A stretch of 64,000 nt of DNA, taken from positions 682,001-746,000 of the forward strand of contig JAKOUY010000016.1 of assembly GCA_029782355.1 (NCBI GenBank), written 5' to 3'. Shown piece after piece: positions 25,458 to 34,505 of the stretch. The first letter of the stretch is position 1. Every line of letters starts with the position of its first letter. The notes under the pieces were generated by a model that did not search any database, was not told where the DNA came from, and worked only from the letters and a program-made list of their open reading frames with translations. Source of the stretch: Actinomycetes bacterium (GTDB lineage: Bacteria; Actinomycetota; Acidimicrobiia; Acidimicrobiales; Ilumatobacteraceae). A program made the position numbers and the translations under genes.

Positions 25458-26767
25458 CCGGTGGGCTGGGTCGCGGCGCTGCCCCGTGCGGCGTCGCTGA
25501 GCTGGTTGATGGCGTCGACCAGCACGACCCGGGCACCGGTGGCGTCGGCGACACAGAACCCGACCAGCCGGGCTCGGCTGTTGACCACCGGCGCGCCGGA
25601 GCGGCACGACGGGACGGAGAGGCGGGTCTGGCCACGGCGGGTGGACGTGACGGTCGCCTCGGTGAGCTCGGCGGCACCGACGATGCGGACGCGGTCGCCG
25701 CGCCGCGGCGGGGCGCCGGTGCGGGCCGTGCGGGCAGCCGGGGCGTCGAGCTTGACCAGCGCCACCCCCTCGTCGCTGACCAGCAGGACCTGCCCGTGCG
25801 CCGGGCCGTCGGCCAGCACGACCTCGACCTCGCCGCCCGTGGGCAGCTCGTCGGCGCTGACCACCACGATCCGCCCGTCGAGGATGGGCACCGCCACCGC
25901 CGGGTCCGGGCCCGACCCGACGGCGACCAGCGCGGTGGGCAAGGTGAGGGTGTTCGGGTTGCTGGTGTCCGGGGTGAGCGTGTCCGGGGTGAGCGTGTCC
26001 GGGGTGAGGGCGGGGGTGAGGGCGGGGGTGAGGGTGGGGGTGAGGGTGGGGGTGAGGGTCGTCGGGGGGACCGGCTCGAGTGGGGTGGCCATCGTCGCGT
26101 CCGTGGCCGCGACCGCCGGCTCGGTGCCCGGAAGCGTGCTCCCCGCCGGATCGTCGGGCGGGGCGGTCGCGTCGGGCACGACGGCGGGTGGCGTCAGGTC
26201 CGGGACGACGGCGGGAGCCGTCCCGGCGGCCGAGGTGCCGGCCGGCGCCGTCGCCGAGGGCCCGACCCCCGCCACCGCGGTGGCGGCCGTCCTCGGCGTG
26301 GCGGGCTCCGTGCCGGCCATCACCAGGACGGTCCCGCTGGGCTCGGCGGTGACGACGAGGACCGCCGCCGAGCTCGCCGGCGTGGCGGGCACGGCACCGG
26401 GAGGCGTGGTGGCCCCGTGACGCTGGAGGGCGGCCCCGGTCGTGGCGGGCGTGGCCGGCGAGGCCTCGGCGGTGGCGAGCGGCTGCGCCGCCGGCGGGCG
26501 GGCCGGGAGGAACGAGCTGAACGGCGAACCGCCCGCCCGGCGCGCCGCGGTGCCGGCGTCGGTGGCCAAGACCGCCCAGAGCACACCGGTGGCCAGGAGG
26601 ACGCCCACCACGCAGGCCGAGGTCAGCAGGCCGCGGCCGATCGCCATCGGTGGTTCGCTGCTGCGCCAGGTGGCCTGGCCGACCTCGGAGGGATGCCGCC
26701 AGGTCCGTTCGTGGGGCGGAATGGGCGCGGCCGGATAGCGGTCGTCGGGGCCCTCTCTCCGCTCCAC
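25451..26767 (-). CDS. Single-pass membrane protein with degenerate trypsin-like domain
   Basis: The ~438-residue protein has a short cytoplasmic N-terminus (with HERTWRHPSEVG), one membrane helix (GLLTSACVVGVLLATGVLWAV), and a ~200-residue Ala/Pro/Thr linker including tandem LTPDT and LTPA/LTPT repeats. A C-terminal beta domain of about 150 residues ends CRSGAPVVNSRARLVGFCV. That segment matches G-N-S-G-G-P-L-x-D-x-x-G-x-V-V-G of HtrA-like proteases, and Ser is present, but no His/Asp pair is evident and no PDZ domain follows. It may be a binding protein rather than a protease. GTG 26767 is favoured because a TAGGGT box lies 9 nt upstream; GTG 26776 touches that box. Confidence 0.6.
   Translation of the reverse strand: MERREGPDDRYPAAPIPPHERTWRHPSEVGQATWRSSEPPMAIGRGLLTSACVVGVLLATGVLWAVLATDAGTAARRAGGSPFSSFLPARPPAAQPLATAEASPATPATTGAALQRHGATTPPGAVPATPASSAAVLVVTAEPSGTVLVMAGTEPATPRTAATAVAGVGPSATAPAGTSAAGTAPAVVPDLTPPAVVPDATAPPDDPAGSTLPGTEPAVAATDATMATPLEPVPPTTLTPTLTPTLTPALTPALTPDTLTPDTLTPDTSNPNTLTLPTALVAVGSGPDPAVAVPILDGRIVVVSADELPTGGEVEVVLADGPAHGQVLLVSDEGVALVKLDAPAARTARTGAPPRRGDRVRIVGAAELTEATVTSTRRGQTRLSVPSCRSGAPVVNSRARLVGFCVADATGARVVLVDAINQLSDAARGSAATQPTGG
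25965..26057 (-). repeat. In-frame tandem repeats encoding LTPDT and LTP(A/T)
   Basis: Three 15-bp units starting GTGTCCGGGGTGAG (25965-26009) are followed by four 12-bp units G(C/T)GGGGGTGAGG (26010-26057). Read on the minus strand they encode four LTPA/LTPT and then three LTPDT repeats in the linker of the membrane protein. Copy number is likely to vary between strains by slippage. Confidence 0.85.
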
Positions 26768-26776
26768 AGGGGCCAC

Positions 26777-26842
26777 ACCCTAGTGATCGTCACCCGCCGG
26801 TGGGCATCGGCCCGTGCGGGCTCGGGGGCCGACGGCTACGCT
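26777..26842. promoter_or_regulatory. Divergent -10 boxes (trypsin-like gene / moaE)
   Basis: Minus-strand TAGGGT (26782-26777) precedes the gene ending at 25451. Plus-strand TACGCT (26837-26842) ends 8 nt before the moaE GTG at 26851. Confidence 0.4.
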
Positions 26843-26850
26843 GTGCCGTC

Positions 26851-27336
26851 GTGCAGCCACCCGAGGGCGGCCGGCAATGGCTGGCCCTGACCGAACGACC
26901 GATCGACGTCGGTGCCGTCCATGCATGGTGCGTGCAGCCCGGCTGCGGGGCGGTGGTGCTGTTCTCCGGGACCGTCCGTGACCATGCAGTGGAGGGTGAG
27001 GTGACCCGTGACGGGGTCGCCGCCTTGGACTACGAGGCGTACGACGGGCCGTGCCAGGCAGTCTTCGCCGAGATCGAGGCCGAGGCCCGCCGCCGGTGGC
27101 CGGTCGTCGAGCGGATCGCCATCGTCCACCGGGTCGGCCGGGTGGGTCTCGGCGAGTCGTCCGTCGTGGTCGCCGTCGGCGCTCCGCACCGCCCCGAGGC
27201 CTTCGAGGCCGGCCGGTGGGTCATCGACGCAGTGAAGGCCTCGGCGCCGATCTGGAAGCACGAGCAGTGGTCGGCCGGAGCCGGCTGGGGCACGGGCGCC
27301 GCACCGGTTCGCCGGCCCCACGAGGTCGGTCGGTGA
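26851..27336 (+). CDS. moaE: Molybdopterin synthase catalytic subunit MoaE
   Basis: The 161-residue protein is the large subunit of molybdopterin synthase, which adds two sulfurs from MoaD thiocarboxylate to cyclic pyranopterin monophosphate. Family motifs are FSGTVRDH, LDYEAYDGPCQAVFAEIE, HRVGRVGLGESSVVVAV and the catalytic lysines K129 and K136 in VKASAPIWKHEQW. The start is GTG 26851, 8 nt after a TACGCT box. No moaD is adjacent; instead it is followed by a small membrane protein and mreB with overlapping reading frames, an unusual partnership. Confidence 0.93.
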   Translation: MQPPEGGRQWLALTERPIDVGAVHAWCVQPGCGAVVLFSGTVRDHAVEGEVTRDGVAALDYEAYDGPCQAVFAEIEAEARRRWPVVERIAIVHRVGRVGLGESSVVVAVGAPHRPEAFEAGRWVIDAVKASAPIWKHEQWSAGAGWGTGAAPVRRPHEVGR

Positions 27337-27533
27337 TGGTCTGGGTCATCGTCGCTGCCGCCGTGGTCGTCGTGGGGCTCGCCGTCCTGCTGGTGCGGTC
27401 CCGCCGACCACGCCTCGATCACGGGTTGGACAGCTGGCGGCGGCACATCGACGCCCTCTCACCGGAGGCCCGCCGCCAGGTGATCGACCGGGTCCGCGGT
27501 AGCGAACCGCCGGCCGACCAAGATGATCGCTGA
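27336..27533 (+). CDS. Small single-pass membrane protein, 65 residues
   Basis: The product begins with a hydrophobic helix (VWVIVAAAVVVVGLAVLLV) followed by a basic stretch RSRRPRLDHG and a short amphipathic helix WRRHIDALSPEARRQVIDRV, then an acidic end. The N-out, C-in topology follows from the positive residues after the helix. ATG 27336 overlaps the moaE stop (GTG 27333 is possible) and its own stop overlaps the mreB start, so it is translated with both. It could be a membrane tether for MreB, but this is only position-based inference. I do not recognise a named family. Confidence 0.65.
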   Translation: MVWVIVAAAVVVVGLAVLLVRSRRPRLDHGLDSWRRHIDALSPEARRQVIDRVRGSEPPADQDDR

Positions 27534-28537
27534 TGGCACGCGACCTGGCGATCGATCTGGGCACGGCGAACACGCTCGTGTACATGAAGGGCAAGGGCAT
27601 CGTGCTGAACGAGCCCTCGGTCATCGCCCTCAACCGCCAGACCGGCGAGGTGCTGGCCACCGGACGTGAGGCGTGGCAGATGATCGGGCGCACGCCCGGC
27701 TACATCGTCGCCGTGCGCCCACTGCGTGGCGGGGCGATCACCGACTTCGAGATCACCGAGCGGATGATCCGCCTGCTGTTGCAGCGCGTCGGCGTCAGCC
27801 GGTTCACCCGCCCGAAGGTGGTGATCTGCGTGCCGTCGGCCATCACCGAGGTCGAGCGCCGAGCGGTCACCGACGCCGCCCGCCGCGCCGGTGCGGCCGA
27901 CGCCCAGCTGATCGAGCAGCCGATGGCCGCGGCCATCGGCGCCGACCTGCCGATCGACGAGCCGGTCGGCAACATGGTCATCGACATCGGTGGCGGCACC
28001 AGCGAGACCGCGGTGATCAGCCTCGGCGGGATCGTCGCCCTGGAGGCGGTGCGCGTCGGCAGCTTTGACATCGATGCGGCCATCCAGGCCTACGTCCGCC
28101 GGGAGCACGGCATCGCCATCGGCGAGCGCACCGCCGAGGAGGTCAAGGTGGCCATCGGCTACGCCGACACCGCCGAGGACGACAGCCAGGCCGAGGTGCG
28201 CGGGCGCGACCTGATGACCGGCCTCCCCAAGACCGTCGTGCTGAGTCCCGACGAGATCCGCTGGGCGATCGACGACGTGGTCTCGAGCATCGTCTCCTCC
28301 GTCGTCCGCTGCCTGGCCAAGGCCCCGCCGGAGCTGGCCCAGGACTTCTTGAAGCGCGGCATGTTCCTGGTGGGTGGCGGCGGCCTGCTGCGCGGCCTGG
28401 CGCAGCGGATCGAGAAGGAGACCCAGGTCCCGGTGAAGATGTCGAACATGCCGCTCGAAGCCGTGGTGATGGGCGCCGGGCACTGCATCGAGCACTACGA
28501 CGCCCTGAAGAAGATGTTCATGGGCGCCAGGCGGTGA
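27533..28537 (+). CDS. mreB: Rod-shape-determining actin homologue MreB/Mbl
   Basis: The 334-residue protein is a bacterial actin that forms membrane-bound filaments guiding cell-wall synthesis. The ATP-binding motifs are in place: phosphate-1 DLGTANTLVYMKGKGIV (8-24), connect-1 region IEQPMAAAIGADLPI, phosphate-2 VIDIGGGTSETAVISL and adenosine motif LVGGGGLLRGL. Length matches MreB. The usual mreC and mreD genes do not follow; instead the next gene, overlapping by 4 nt, encodes an RNB nuclease. It may be the second MreB-like copy of the genome, or this lineage has split the cluster. Confidence 0.92.
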   Translation: MARDLAIDLGTANTLVYMKGKGIVLNEPSVIALNRQTGEVLATGREAWQMIGRTPGYIVAVRPLRGGAITDFEITERMIRLLLQRVGVSRFTRPKVVICVPSAITEVERRAVTDAARRAGAADAQLIEQPMAAAIGADLPIDEPVGNMVIDIGGGTSETAVISLGGIVALEAVRVGSFDIDAAIQAYVRREHGIAIGERTAEEVKVAIGYADTAEDDSQAEVRGRDLMTGLPKTVVLSPDEIRWAIDDVVSSIVSSVVRCLAKAPPELAQDFLKRGMFLVGGGGLLRGLAQRIEKETQVPVKMSNMPLEAVVMGAGHCIEHYDALKKMFMGARR

Positions 28538-29919
28538 GATCGCTCGTCGACTCGGGCGGGGCGCTCGGCGCCGGCCTGACGGCGATCCGCCAGCAGTTCC
28601 ACCTGCCCAGCGCTTTTCCGGCCGAGGTCGAGGCCGCTGCGGCCGAGGCGGCCCGTCGAGCGCCCGACCAGCACGTCGACCGCACCGCCTGGGCCTTCGC
28701 CACCCTCGACCCGGCGACGTCGACCGATCTCGACCAGGCGTTCTTCATCGAGGCCAGTGGCCCGGACCTGCTGTTGCACTACGCCATCGCCGATGTCGGC
28801 TGGTTCGTCGACGCCGGTGGGGTGATCGACGCCGAGGCGTGGCGGCGCGGCGAGAGCCAGTACCTGCCGGACGGCAAGACGCCGCTGTATCCGACGGTGC
28901 TGTGCGAGGCAGCCGCCAGCCTGCTGCCCGACGGGCCTCGCCCGGCGGTGGTCTTCCACGTGCGCGTCGGGACCGACGGTGACGCCACGCTCGACGGCGT
29001 GGAGCGCGCCGTGATCCGCAGCCGGGCCAAGCTGGCCTACGACACGGTCGGTCCCTCCGACGTCGGCCCGCAGTTCCTCGAGCTGTGGCGGCGGGTGACC
29101 GCGGCCGAGGAGCGCCGCGGTGCGGCACGAGTCGATCCGGCCGAGCAGGAGGTGGTTGCCAGGGCCGACGGCAGCTACGCCCTGACGTTCACCGACCGGC
29201 TCGACTCCGAGGACCAGAACGCGGCGATGTCGCTGGCCACCAACCTGGCCGTCGCCCAGACCCTGCTGCACGCCAGGACCGGGTTGTTCCGGGTGATGCC
29301 GGCGCCGGACGAGCGAGCGGTGGCACGCCTCCGCCACACCGCCCGGGCCGTCGGCGTGAGCTGGCCGGAGCGCCAGTCCCTGACCGACTTCGAGCGGACC
29401 TTGCATCCCGACGACCCCGGCCAGGCGGCGATGATGCTGGAGATCCGCCGCAGCGGGGGCCGGGCCAGCTACGCCCCGTACCAGGAGGGCGTGGTGCCGT
29501 GGCATAGCGCCGTGGCCGCCACCTACGCCCACGCCACCGCGCCACTGCGCCGGCTGGCCGACCGCTACGTGGTCGGTGCGGCGTTGGCCGTGGCCAACGG
29601 GTCTGCGGTGCCCGACGAGATCGCCGCGGCGTTCGCCCGCCTGCCCGAGGTGATGGCCGAGGCCGATGCCCTCGGCGGACAGATCGATCGAGCCGTGGTC
29701 GACCTGGCCGAGGCGGTGACGATGCAGTCACACATCGGGGAGGTCTTCGCCGCAGTGGTCACGGATCTCGACCAGCGTGGGGCGCGCATCCAGCTCGGCG
29801 ATGTCCCGGTGGTCGGCCGGGTTGACGCCCACGGGGTGCGACCCGGCGACGACGTCCAGGTCCGGCTCACGGCAGCCGACCCGGCCCAGCGAACCGTCAC
29901 CTTCCAGCGAACCGGCTGA
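28534..29919 (+). CDS. RNB-domain (RNase II/R family) exoribonuclease
   Basis: The 461-residue protein is a short RNase II-type enzyme with little beyond the catalytic RNB domain and a C-terminal S1-like beta region (VDAHGVRPGDDVQVRLTA). The active-site segment is DPATSTDLDQAF, near residue 60; three of the four aspartates known in RNase II are present and the last is Gln, as commonly seen in this actinobacterial subgroup. The partner arginine region is in ATYAHATAPLRRLADRYV. It should degrade RNA 3' to 5', unless the Asp to Gln change reduces activity. The GTG start overlaps mreB by four bases. Confidence 0.85.
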   Translation: MRSLVDSGGALGAGLTAIRQQFHLPSAFPAEVEAAAAEAARRAPDQHVDRTAWAFATLDPATSTDLDQAFFIEASGPDLLLHYAIADVGWFVDAGGVIDAEAWRRGESQYLPDGKTPLYPTVLCEAAASLLPDGPRPAVVFHVRVGTDGDATLDGVERAVIRSRAKLAYDTVGPSDVGPQFLELWRRVTAAEERRGAARVDPAEQEVVARADGSYALTFTDRLDSEDQNAAMSLATNLAVAQTLLHARTGLFRVMPAPDERAVARLRHTARAVGVSWPERQSLTDFERTLHPDDPGQAAMMLEIRRSGGRASYAPYQEGVVPWHSAVAATYAHATAPLRRLADRYVVGAALAVANGSAVPDEIAAAFARLPEVMAEADALGGQIDRAVVDLAEAVTMQSHIGEVFAAVVTDLDQRGARIQLGDVPVVGRVDAHGVRPGDDVQVRLTAADPAQRTVTFQRTG

Positions 29920-29956
29920 GCGGCCGATCACCCTCGGCGGTCGCGGCGGTCGGCGG

Positions 29957-31099
29957 TCAGGCCGGGCGGAGGGCGTAGACCCCGTCGGGCATGCTCAGGG
30001 CATAGACCGTGCCGTCGGGGCCGTCGACCACCGCACTGACCGCCTGGGCGCTGGCCAGGACGGCTTCGTCGTCGACCGTCGTGCCGGTGACGTGCAGGGC
30101 GCGGATCGAGCCCGAGCAGTAGTCGCTGTACACGTACCACCCGTCGAGGCCGGCGAGGTGGGTGTCGTGGGCGACCACCCCGCCGGAGATCGAGCAGCCG
30201 CGCTCGCCGTGCTGGTACTCGTACACCGGCATGGTGACGCCTGCGGTCGGCACGTCGGTGTTGAACGGGTGCGTGCCCTCGAAGGCGCTCCACCCGAAGT
30301 TCAGGCCGCGTCCGGCACCGTCGGCGGCGCGGGCGACGTCGACCTCCTCCCAGCTGCCTTGTCCAACGTCGGCGATCCACAGGTCGCCGGTGGGCCGGTC
30401 GAAGCTGACCCGCCACGGGTTGCGCAACCCGAGTGACCAGATCTCGCCGCGGGCACCGGCGGTGCCGACGAACGGGTTGTCGGCGGGGATGGTGTACGGC
30501 GTGCCGTCGGGCGACGGGGTCGGGTCGATGCGGATGATCTTGCCCAGCAGCGTGTCGAGCTTCATCGCTCGCCGTTCCGGGTCACCGGCGGCGCCGCCGT
30601 CGCCGAAGGTGACGTACAGCATCCGGTCGGGACCGACCAGCAGGTCGCCGCCGTTGTGGTTGGGGTACGGCTGCTCCTGGGTGAGCAGGACGCGCTGGTT
30701 GGAGAAGGCGCCGGACGGATCGACGGCGTACTCGGCCACCACCGTGTTGCCATCGGGATCGGTGAAGTCGACGTAGGCCTTGGTGCCGCTGGCATCGAAG
30801 GCCAGGCCGAGCAGGCCGCGCTCACCGCCCGTGGAGATGTCCGGTCCGAGGTCCAGCACCGGCTCGCCGACGATGCCGTCTCGCACCGGAACCACCTGAC
30901 CGGTCTGGCGGACCGTGAACAGGGTGGTGTCGCCGGTCCGCCACGCCAGGTCGACCACGTCGGGGATCTCGGCGATCAGCTCGAGGTTGACGGGAGCCGG
31001 GCCGGCCGGTGCGCTCGCTGCGGCCGTGGCGGATCCGGCCAGCGCGGGCGCAGCGAGCAGGACGGTGAGGGCGGCGACGGCGCTTCGGCGCAAGATCAT
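29957..31099 (-). CDS. PQQ-dependent sugar dehydrogenase (glucose/sorbosone dehydrogenase family), secreted
   Basis: The 380-residue protein has a Sec signal peptide (RRSAVAALTVLLAAPALAGSATA) and a six-bladed beta-propeller of the soluble GSDH family. Key segments are GERGLLGLAFD, PYPNHNGGDLLVGPDRMLYVTFGDGG, GKIIRIDP, GEIWSLGLRNPWRVSFD and GWSAFEGTHPF. The His in NHNGG aligns with the catalytic base, and the Arg in LRNPWR with the PQQ contact. It would oxidise aldose sugars outside the membrane using PQQ; no PQQ synthesis genes are in view. ATG 31099 overlaps the tesB stop by four bases. Confidence 0.88.
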   Translation of the reverse strand: MILRRSAVAALTVLLAAPALAGSATAAASAPAGPAPVNLELIAEIPDVVDLAWRTGDTTLFTVRQTGQVVPVRDGIVGEPVLDLGPDISTGGERGLLGLAFDASGTKAYVDFTDPDGNTVVAEYAVDPSGAFSNQRVLLTQEQPYPNHNGGDLLVGPDRMLYVTFGDGGAAGDPERRAMKLDTLLGKIIRIDPTPSPDGTPYTIPADNPFVGTAGARGEIWSLGLRNPWRVSFDRPTGDLWIADVGQGSWEEVDVARAADGAGRGLNFGWSAFEGTHPFNTDVPTAGVTMPVYEYQHGERGCSISGGVVAHDTHLAGLDGWYVYSDYCSGSIRALHVTGTTVDDEAVLASAQAVSAVVDGPDGTVYALSMPDGVYALRPA

Positions 31100-31947
31100 C
31101 GGCCCAACCTAACGAGTCCCTCCTGTACCACGCTGACCACCAGCGTTCCGTCGCGGGTGAAGATGTTGCCAGCGGCCAGCCCACGTGCCGAGCCGGTGGA
31201 CACCGACAGCTGGTCGTACAGCAGCCAGTCATCGGCGCGGAACGGGCGGTGGAACCACATCGCATGGTCGAGGCTGGCCATCTGCAGGCCGGGCGAGTCG
31301 TAGCTGAGGCCGAACGGGAGCACGGTCGTGTCGAGCAGCGTCATGTCGCTGGCGTAGGTCAGGACACAGGCGTGCAGGGTGGGGTCGTCGGGCAGGGTGT
31401 CGACGGCCTTCATCCACACCTGCTGGCCGGTGTGCGACTGCCCCTGGCGCTCCAGGGGATGCGGCCCCACGTAGCGCAGGTCGATGGGCCGGGGACGGTC
31501 GTAGAGCTCGCCGAGCAGGTGCCGGTACGGCTCCATCCGTTCGCGGAAGCTGGGCAGCGAGTCGGGGTCGGGGACACCCTCGGGCATCGGCCGCTGGGAG
31601 TCGTCGCCGGGCTCGTGGACGTGGAAGCTGGCCTGCAGGTTGAAGATCGCCTTGCCGTGCTGGATGGCCACGACTCGCCGGGTCGTGAAGCTGCGCCCGT
31701 CGCGGATCCGATCGACCTCGTACAGGATCGGCACGCTCGGATCCCCGGGTCGGAGGAAGTAGGCGTGCAGCGAATGCACCATGCGGCCGGGCTCGTCGAC
31801 CGTGCGGCTGGCGGCCACCAGGGCCTGACCGGCGACCTGCCCGCCGAAGACCCGCTGGCGACGCTCGTCCGGCGAGCGGCCGCGGAACAGGTTGACCTCG
31901 ATCGGTTCGAGATGCAGGATCTGGACGAGATCGTCGAGGGGGATCAC
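31096..31947 (-). CDS. tesB: Acyl-CoA thioesterase II
   Basis: The 283-residue protein is a double hot-dog TesB thioesterase that hydrolyses medium- and long-chain acyl-CoA to free acid and CoA. Typical segments are RVFGGQVAGQALVAAS, VHSLHAYFLRPGDPSVPILYEV, RRVVAIQHGKAIF in the first fold, and LTYASDMTLLDT, SLDHAMWFHRPF and the last strand with the active Gln region in the second. The GTG start at 31947 is 24 nt after the stop of the membrane gene upstream, and the sugar dehydrogenase follows with a 4-nt overlap. Confidence 0.93.
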   Translation of the reverse strand: MIPLDDLVQILHLEPIEVNLFRGRSPDERRQRVFGGQVAGQALVAASRTVDEPGRMVHSLHAYFLRPGDPSVPILYEVDRIRDGRSFTTRRVVAIQHGKAIFNLQASFHVHEPGDDSQRPMPEGVPDPDSLPSFRERMEPYRHLLGELYDRPRPIDLRYVGPHPLERQGQSHTGQQVWMKAVDTLPDDPTLHACVLTYASDMTLLDTTVLPFGLSYDSPGLQMASLDHAMWFHRPFRADDWLLYDQLSVSTGSARGLAAGNIFTRDGTLVVSVVQEGLVRLGR

Positions 31948-31971
31948 CGGGCGAGTTTCGCAGACGGGCGG

Positions 31972-33549
31972 TCAGCGTGTCACCGGGCATCGGGCCGGGT
32001 CCGCCGACATCCGCAGCAGCAGGCCGTTCGGCACCTCCAGGACCGGGTCGAGGTGGACCACGGCCGCCAGGTCCGGGCGGGTGGTGCGCGGGTCGCTCGG
32101 CGGATCCCCGGGCCGGACGAACCACGCCAGGTAGGCCTCGGGGCGGCAGGCCAGGGCGACGGTGTCGGCCAGGCTGCGCGGGTACACGCTGTTGCCGGGG
32201 CGCGGCCGGGTGAACCCGAAGTAGGTCGGTTCGCGGCGATCGAACCACCACACCCGGTGCGGGTTGTTGGTCATCACCACCGCGTCGGCGGGGAGCGCGG
32301 CGACGGCGTCGTACAGCGCTTCGGAGAACTGCGCCCGGTTGTCCAGGCTGGCGCCGAGCGTGGCGGGGAAGCGGTCGACCTCGGCCACCCCGGCGCGCAC
32401 CCAGGCCGCGCCGAGCAGCCCCGCGGCCACGGCAAAGGCCAGCGGGCCGGCGGCTCCGGCCCAACGCGCCGTCCCGCGGCGCAGGGCGACGACCGCGCCG
32501 TACACGAGCGGCAGGACCGTCGGGGACATGACCCGGAACTCGATGTCGTTGGACGTGGCCATCCGCGCGACCACGGGCAGGACCACGCAGCCGGCGGCGT
32601 AGGCGGCCATGCCGAGATCGGCGATTCCGGTGAGCGGCAGGGCCCGGGTCGTCCGCCGCCAGCGACGAGCGACGGCCACCAGGGTGGCGGCTCCGGCGAG
32701 GCCGATCAGGATGACGACCAGCCAGCCGATCTGGCGACGCTGGTCGAGCGTGGCCCGCCGCCCGCCCAGCAGCTCGCCGAGGGCGCGGGCCACCAGATCG
32801 GCGAGGTCGCCGAGCGAGTTCGTCGACCCGCCCTCGAAGCGTGGCCCCAGCGGCTGGCCGGTCAGGACCACGTTGCGCAGCACCCACAGGGCGATCGGTG
32901 CGGCGACCCCGCCGGCGAACCAACTGCGCACCCGCCACGGGTGTGGTCGTCCGGCGGTTGCCGCCAGGACGACCACGGCGGCGGCCGCCACCAGACCGGC
33001 GCCGGCGTAGCGGGTCAGGAACCCGAGCGCAGCGAGCAGCCCGCCGGCCGCCGCCCACCACCGGTTGAGCGGGGTGCGGCACAGCACGGCCAGCGTCGCC
33101 GCGGAGATGGCCACGTAGGGCGCCTCGCTCCAGACCGTGGCGCTGACGCGGATCAGTCCGGGGCTCAGCGCCAGGGCCACACCGGCCACCAACCCGGCGG
33201 CGAGGCCCGCCCGGCGGCGGACCACGGCGACCAGGCACCACGCGGCGACACCGAGGCTGGCTGCCAGGACCACCCGGGCCCAGCCCAGCGCCGCGCCGCC
33301 CGGGGTGAGCAGCAGCGGGAACACCGGCGGGAACACGGTCAGCGGCAGGCCGGTGAGGTCCTCGATGCCGTGGAGGTGGCGGATGTGCTGGGCGGTGGCC
33401 AGGTAGGTGACCGAGTCCGGCGACATCATCGGGTCGCGCCGGGTGGCCAGCAGCACGACCACCGCCCCGAGGATCGCGACCGCACCGCCGATCACGACGT
33501 CGCTCGAAGGCCGCACCCCGCGCCGCCGGGCGTTGGGCGGTGCGGCCAT
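31972..33549 (-). CDS. Multi-pass membrane protein, GT-C glycosyltransferase-like (dolichyl-phosphate-mannose-protein mannosyltransferase fold)
   Basis: The 525-residue protein has 10-12 hydrophobic helices. An early loop DPMMSPDSVTYLATAQHIR contains the acidic residue expected of GT-C lipid-sugar-dependent glycosyltransferases, and a C-terminal extracytoplasmic domain of about 130 residues follows the last helix. It therefore probably transfers a sugar from a polyprenyl phosphate donor outside the membrane, onto protein or lipid. The ATG at 33549 has CATACT six bases upstream. tesB and the sugar dehydrogenase follow on the same strand. The exact substrate is unknown. Confidence 0.65.
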   Translation of the reverse strand: MAAPPNARRRGVRPSSDVVIGGAVAILGAVVVLLATRRDPMMSPDSVTYLATAQHIRHLHGIEDLTGLPLTVFPPVFPLLLTPGGAALGWARVVLAASLGVAAWCLVAVVRRRAGLAAGLVAGVALALSPGLIRVSATVWSEAPYVAISAATLAVLCRTPLNRWWAAAGGLLAALGFLTRYAGAGLVAAAAVVVLAATAGRPHPWRVRSWFAGGVAAPIALWVLRNVVLTGQPLGPRFEGGSTNSLGDLADLVARALGELLGGRRATLDQRRQIGWLVVILIGLAGAATLVAVARRWRRTTRALPLTGIADLGMAAYAAGCVVLPVVARMATSNDIEFRVMSPTVLPLVYGAVVALRRGTARWAGAAGPLAFAVAAGLLGAAWVRAGVAEVDRFPATLGASLDNRAQFSEALYDAVAALPADAVVMTNNPHRVWWFDRREPTYFGFTRPRPGNSVYPRSLADTVALACRPEAYLAWFVRPGDPPSDPRTTRPDLAAVVHLDPVLEVPNGLLLRMSADPARCPVTR

Positions 33550-33571
33550 CCCCCGAGTATGGCGGCTGTGA

Positions 33572-34501
<930 letters not shown>

Positions 34502-34505
34502 GCCC

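Noticed and set aside
29920-29956. Terminator between the RNB gene and the sugar dehydrogenase
   Set aside because: The 37-bp gap contains GGTCGCGGCGGTCGGCGG-type repeats but no convincing inverted repeat.
31229-33241. 670-codon minus-strand frame
   Set aside because: It is a different frame over tesB and the GT-C-like gene, both of which have clear domain evidence; the alternative product is Arg/Pro-rich.
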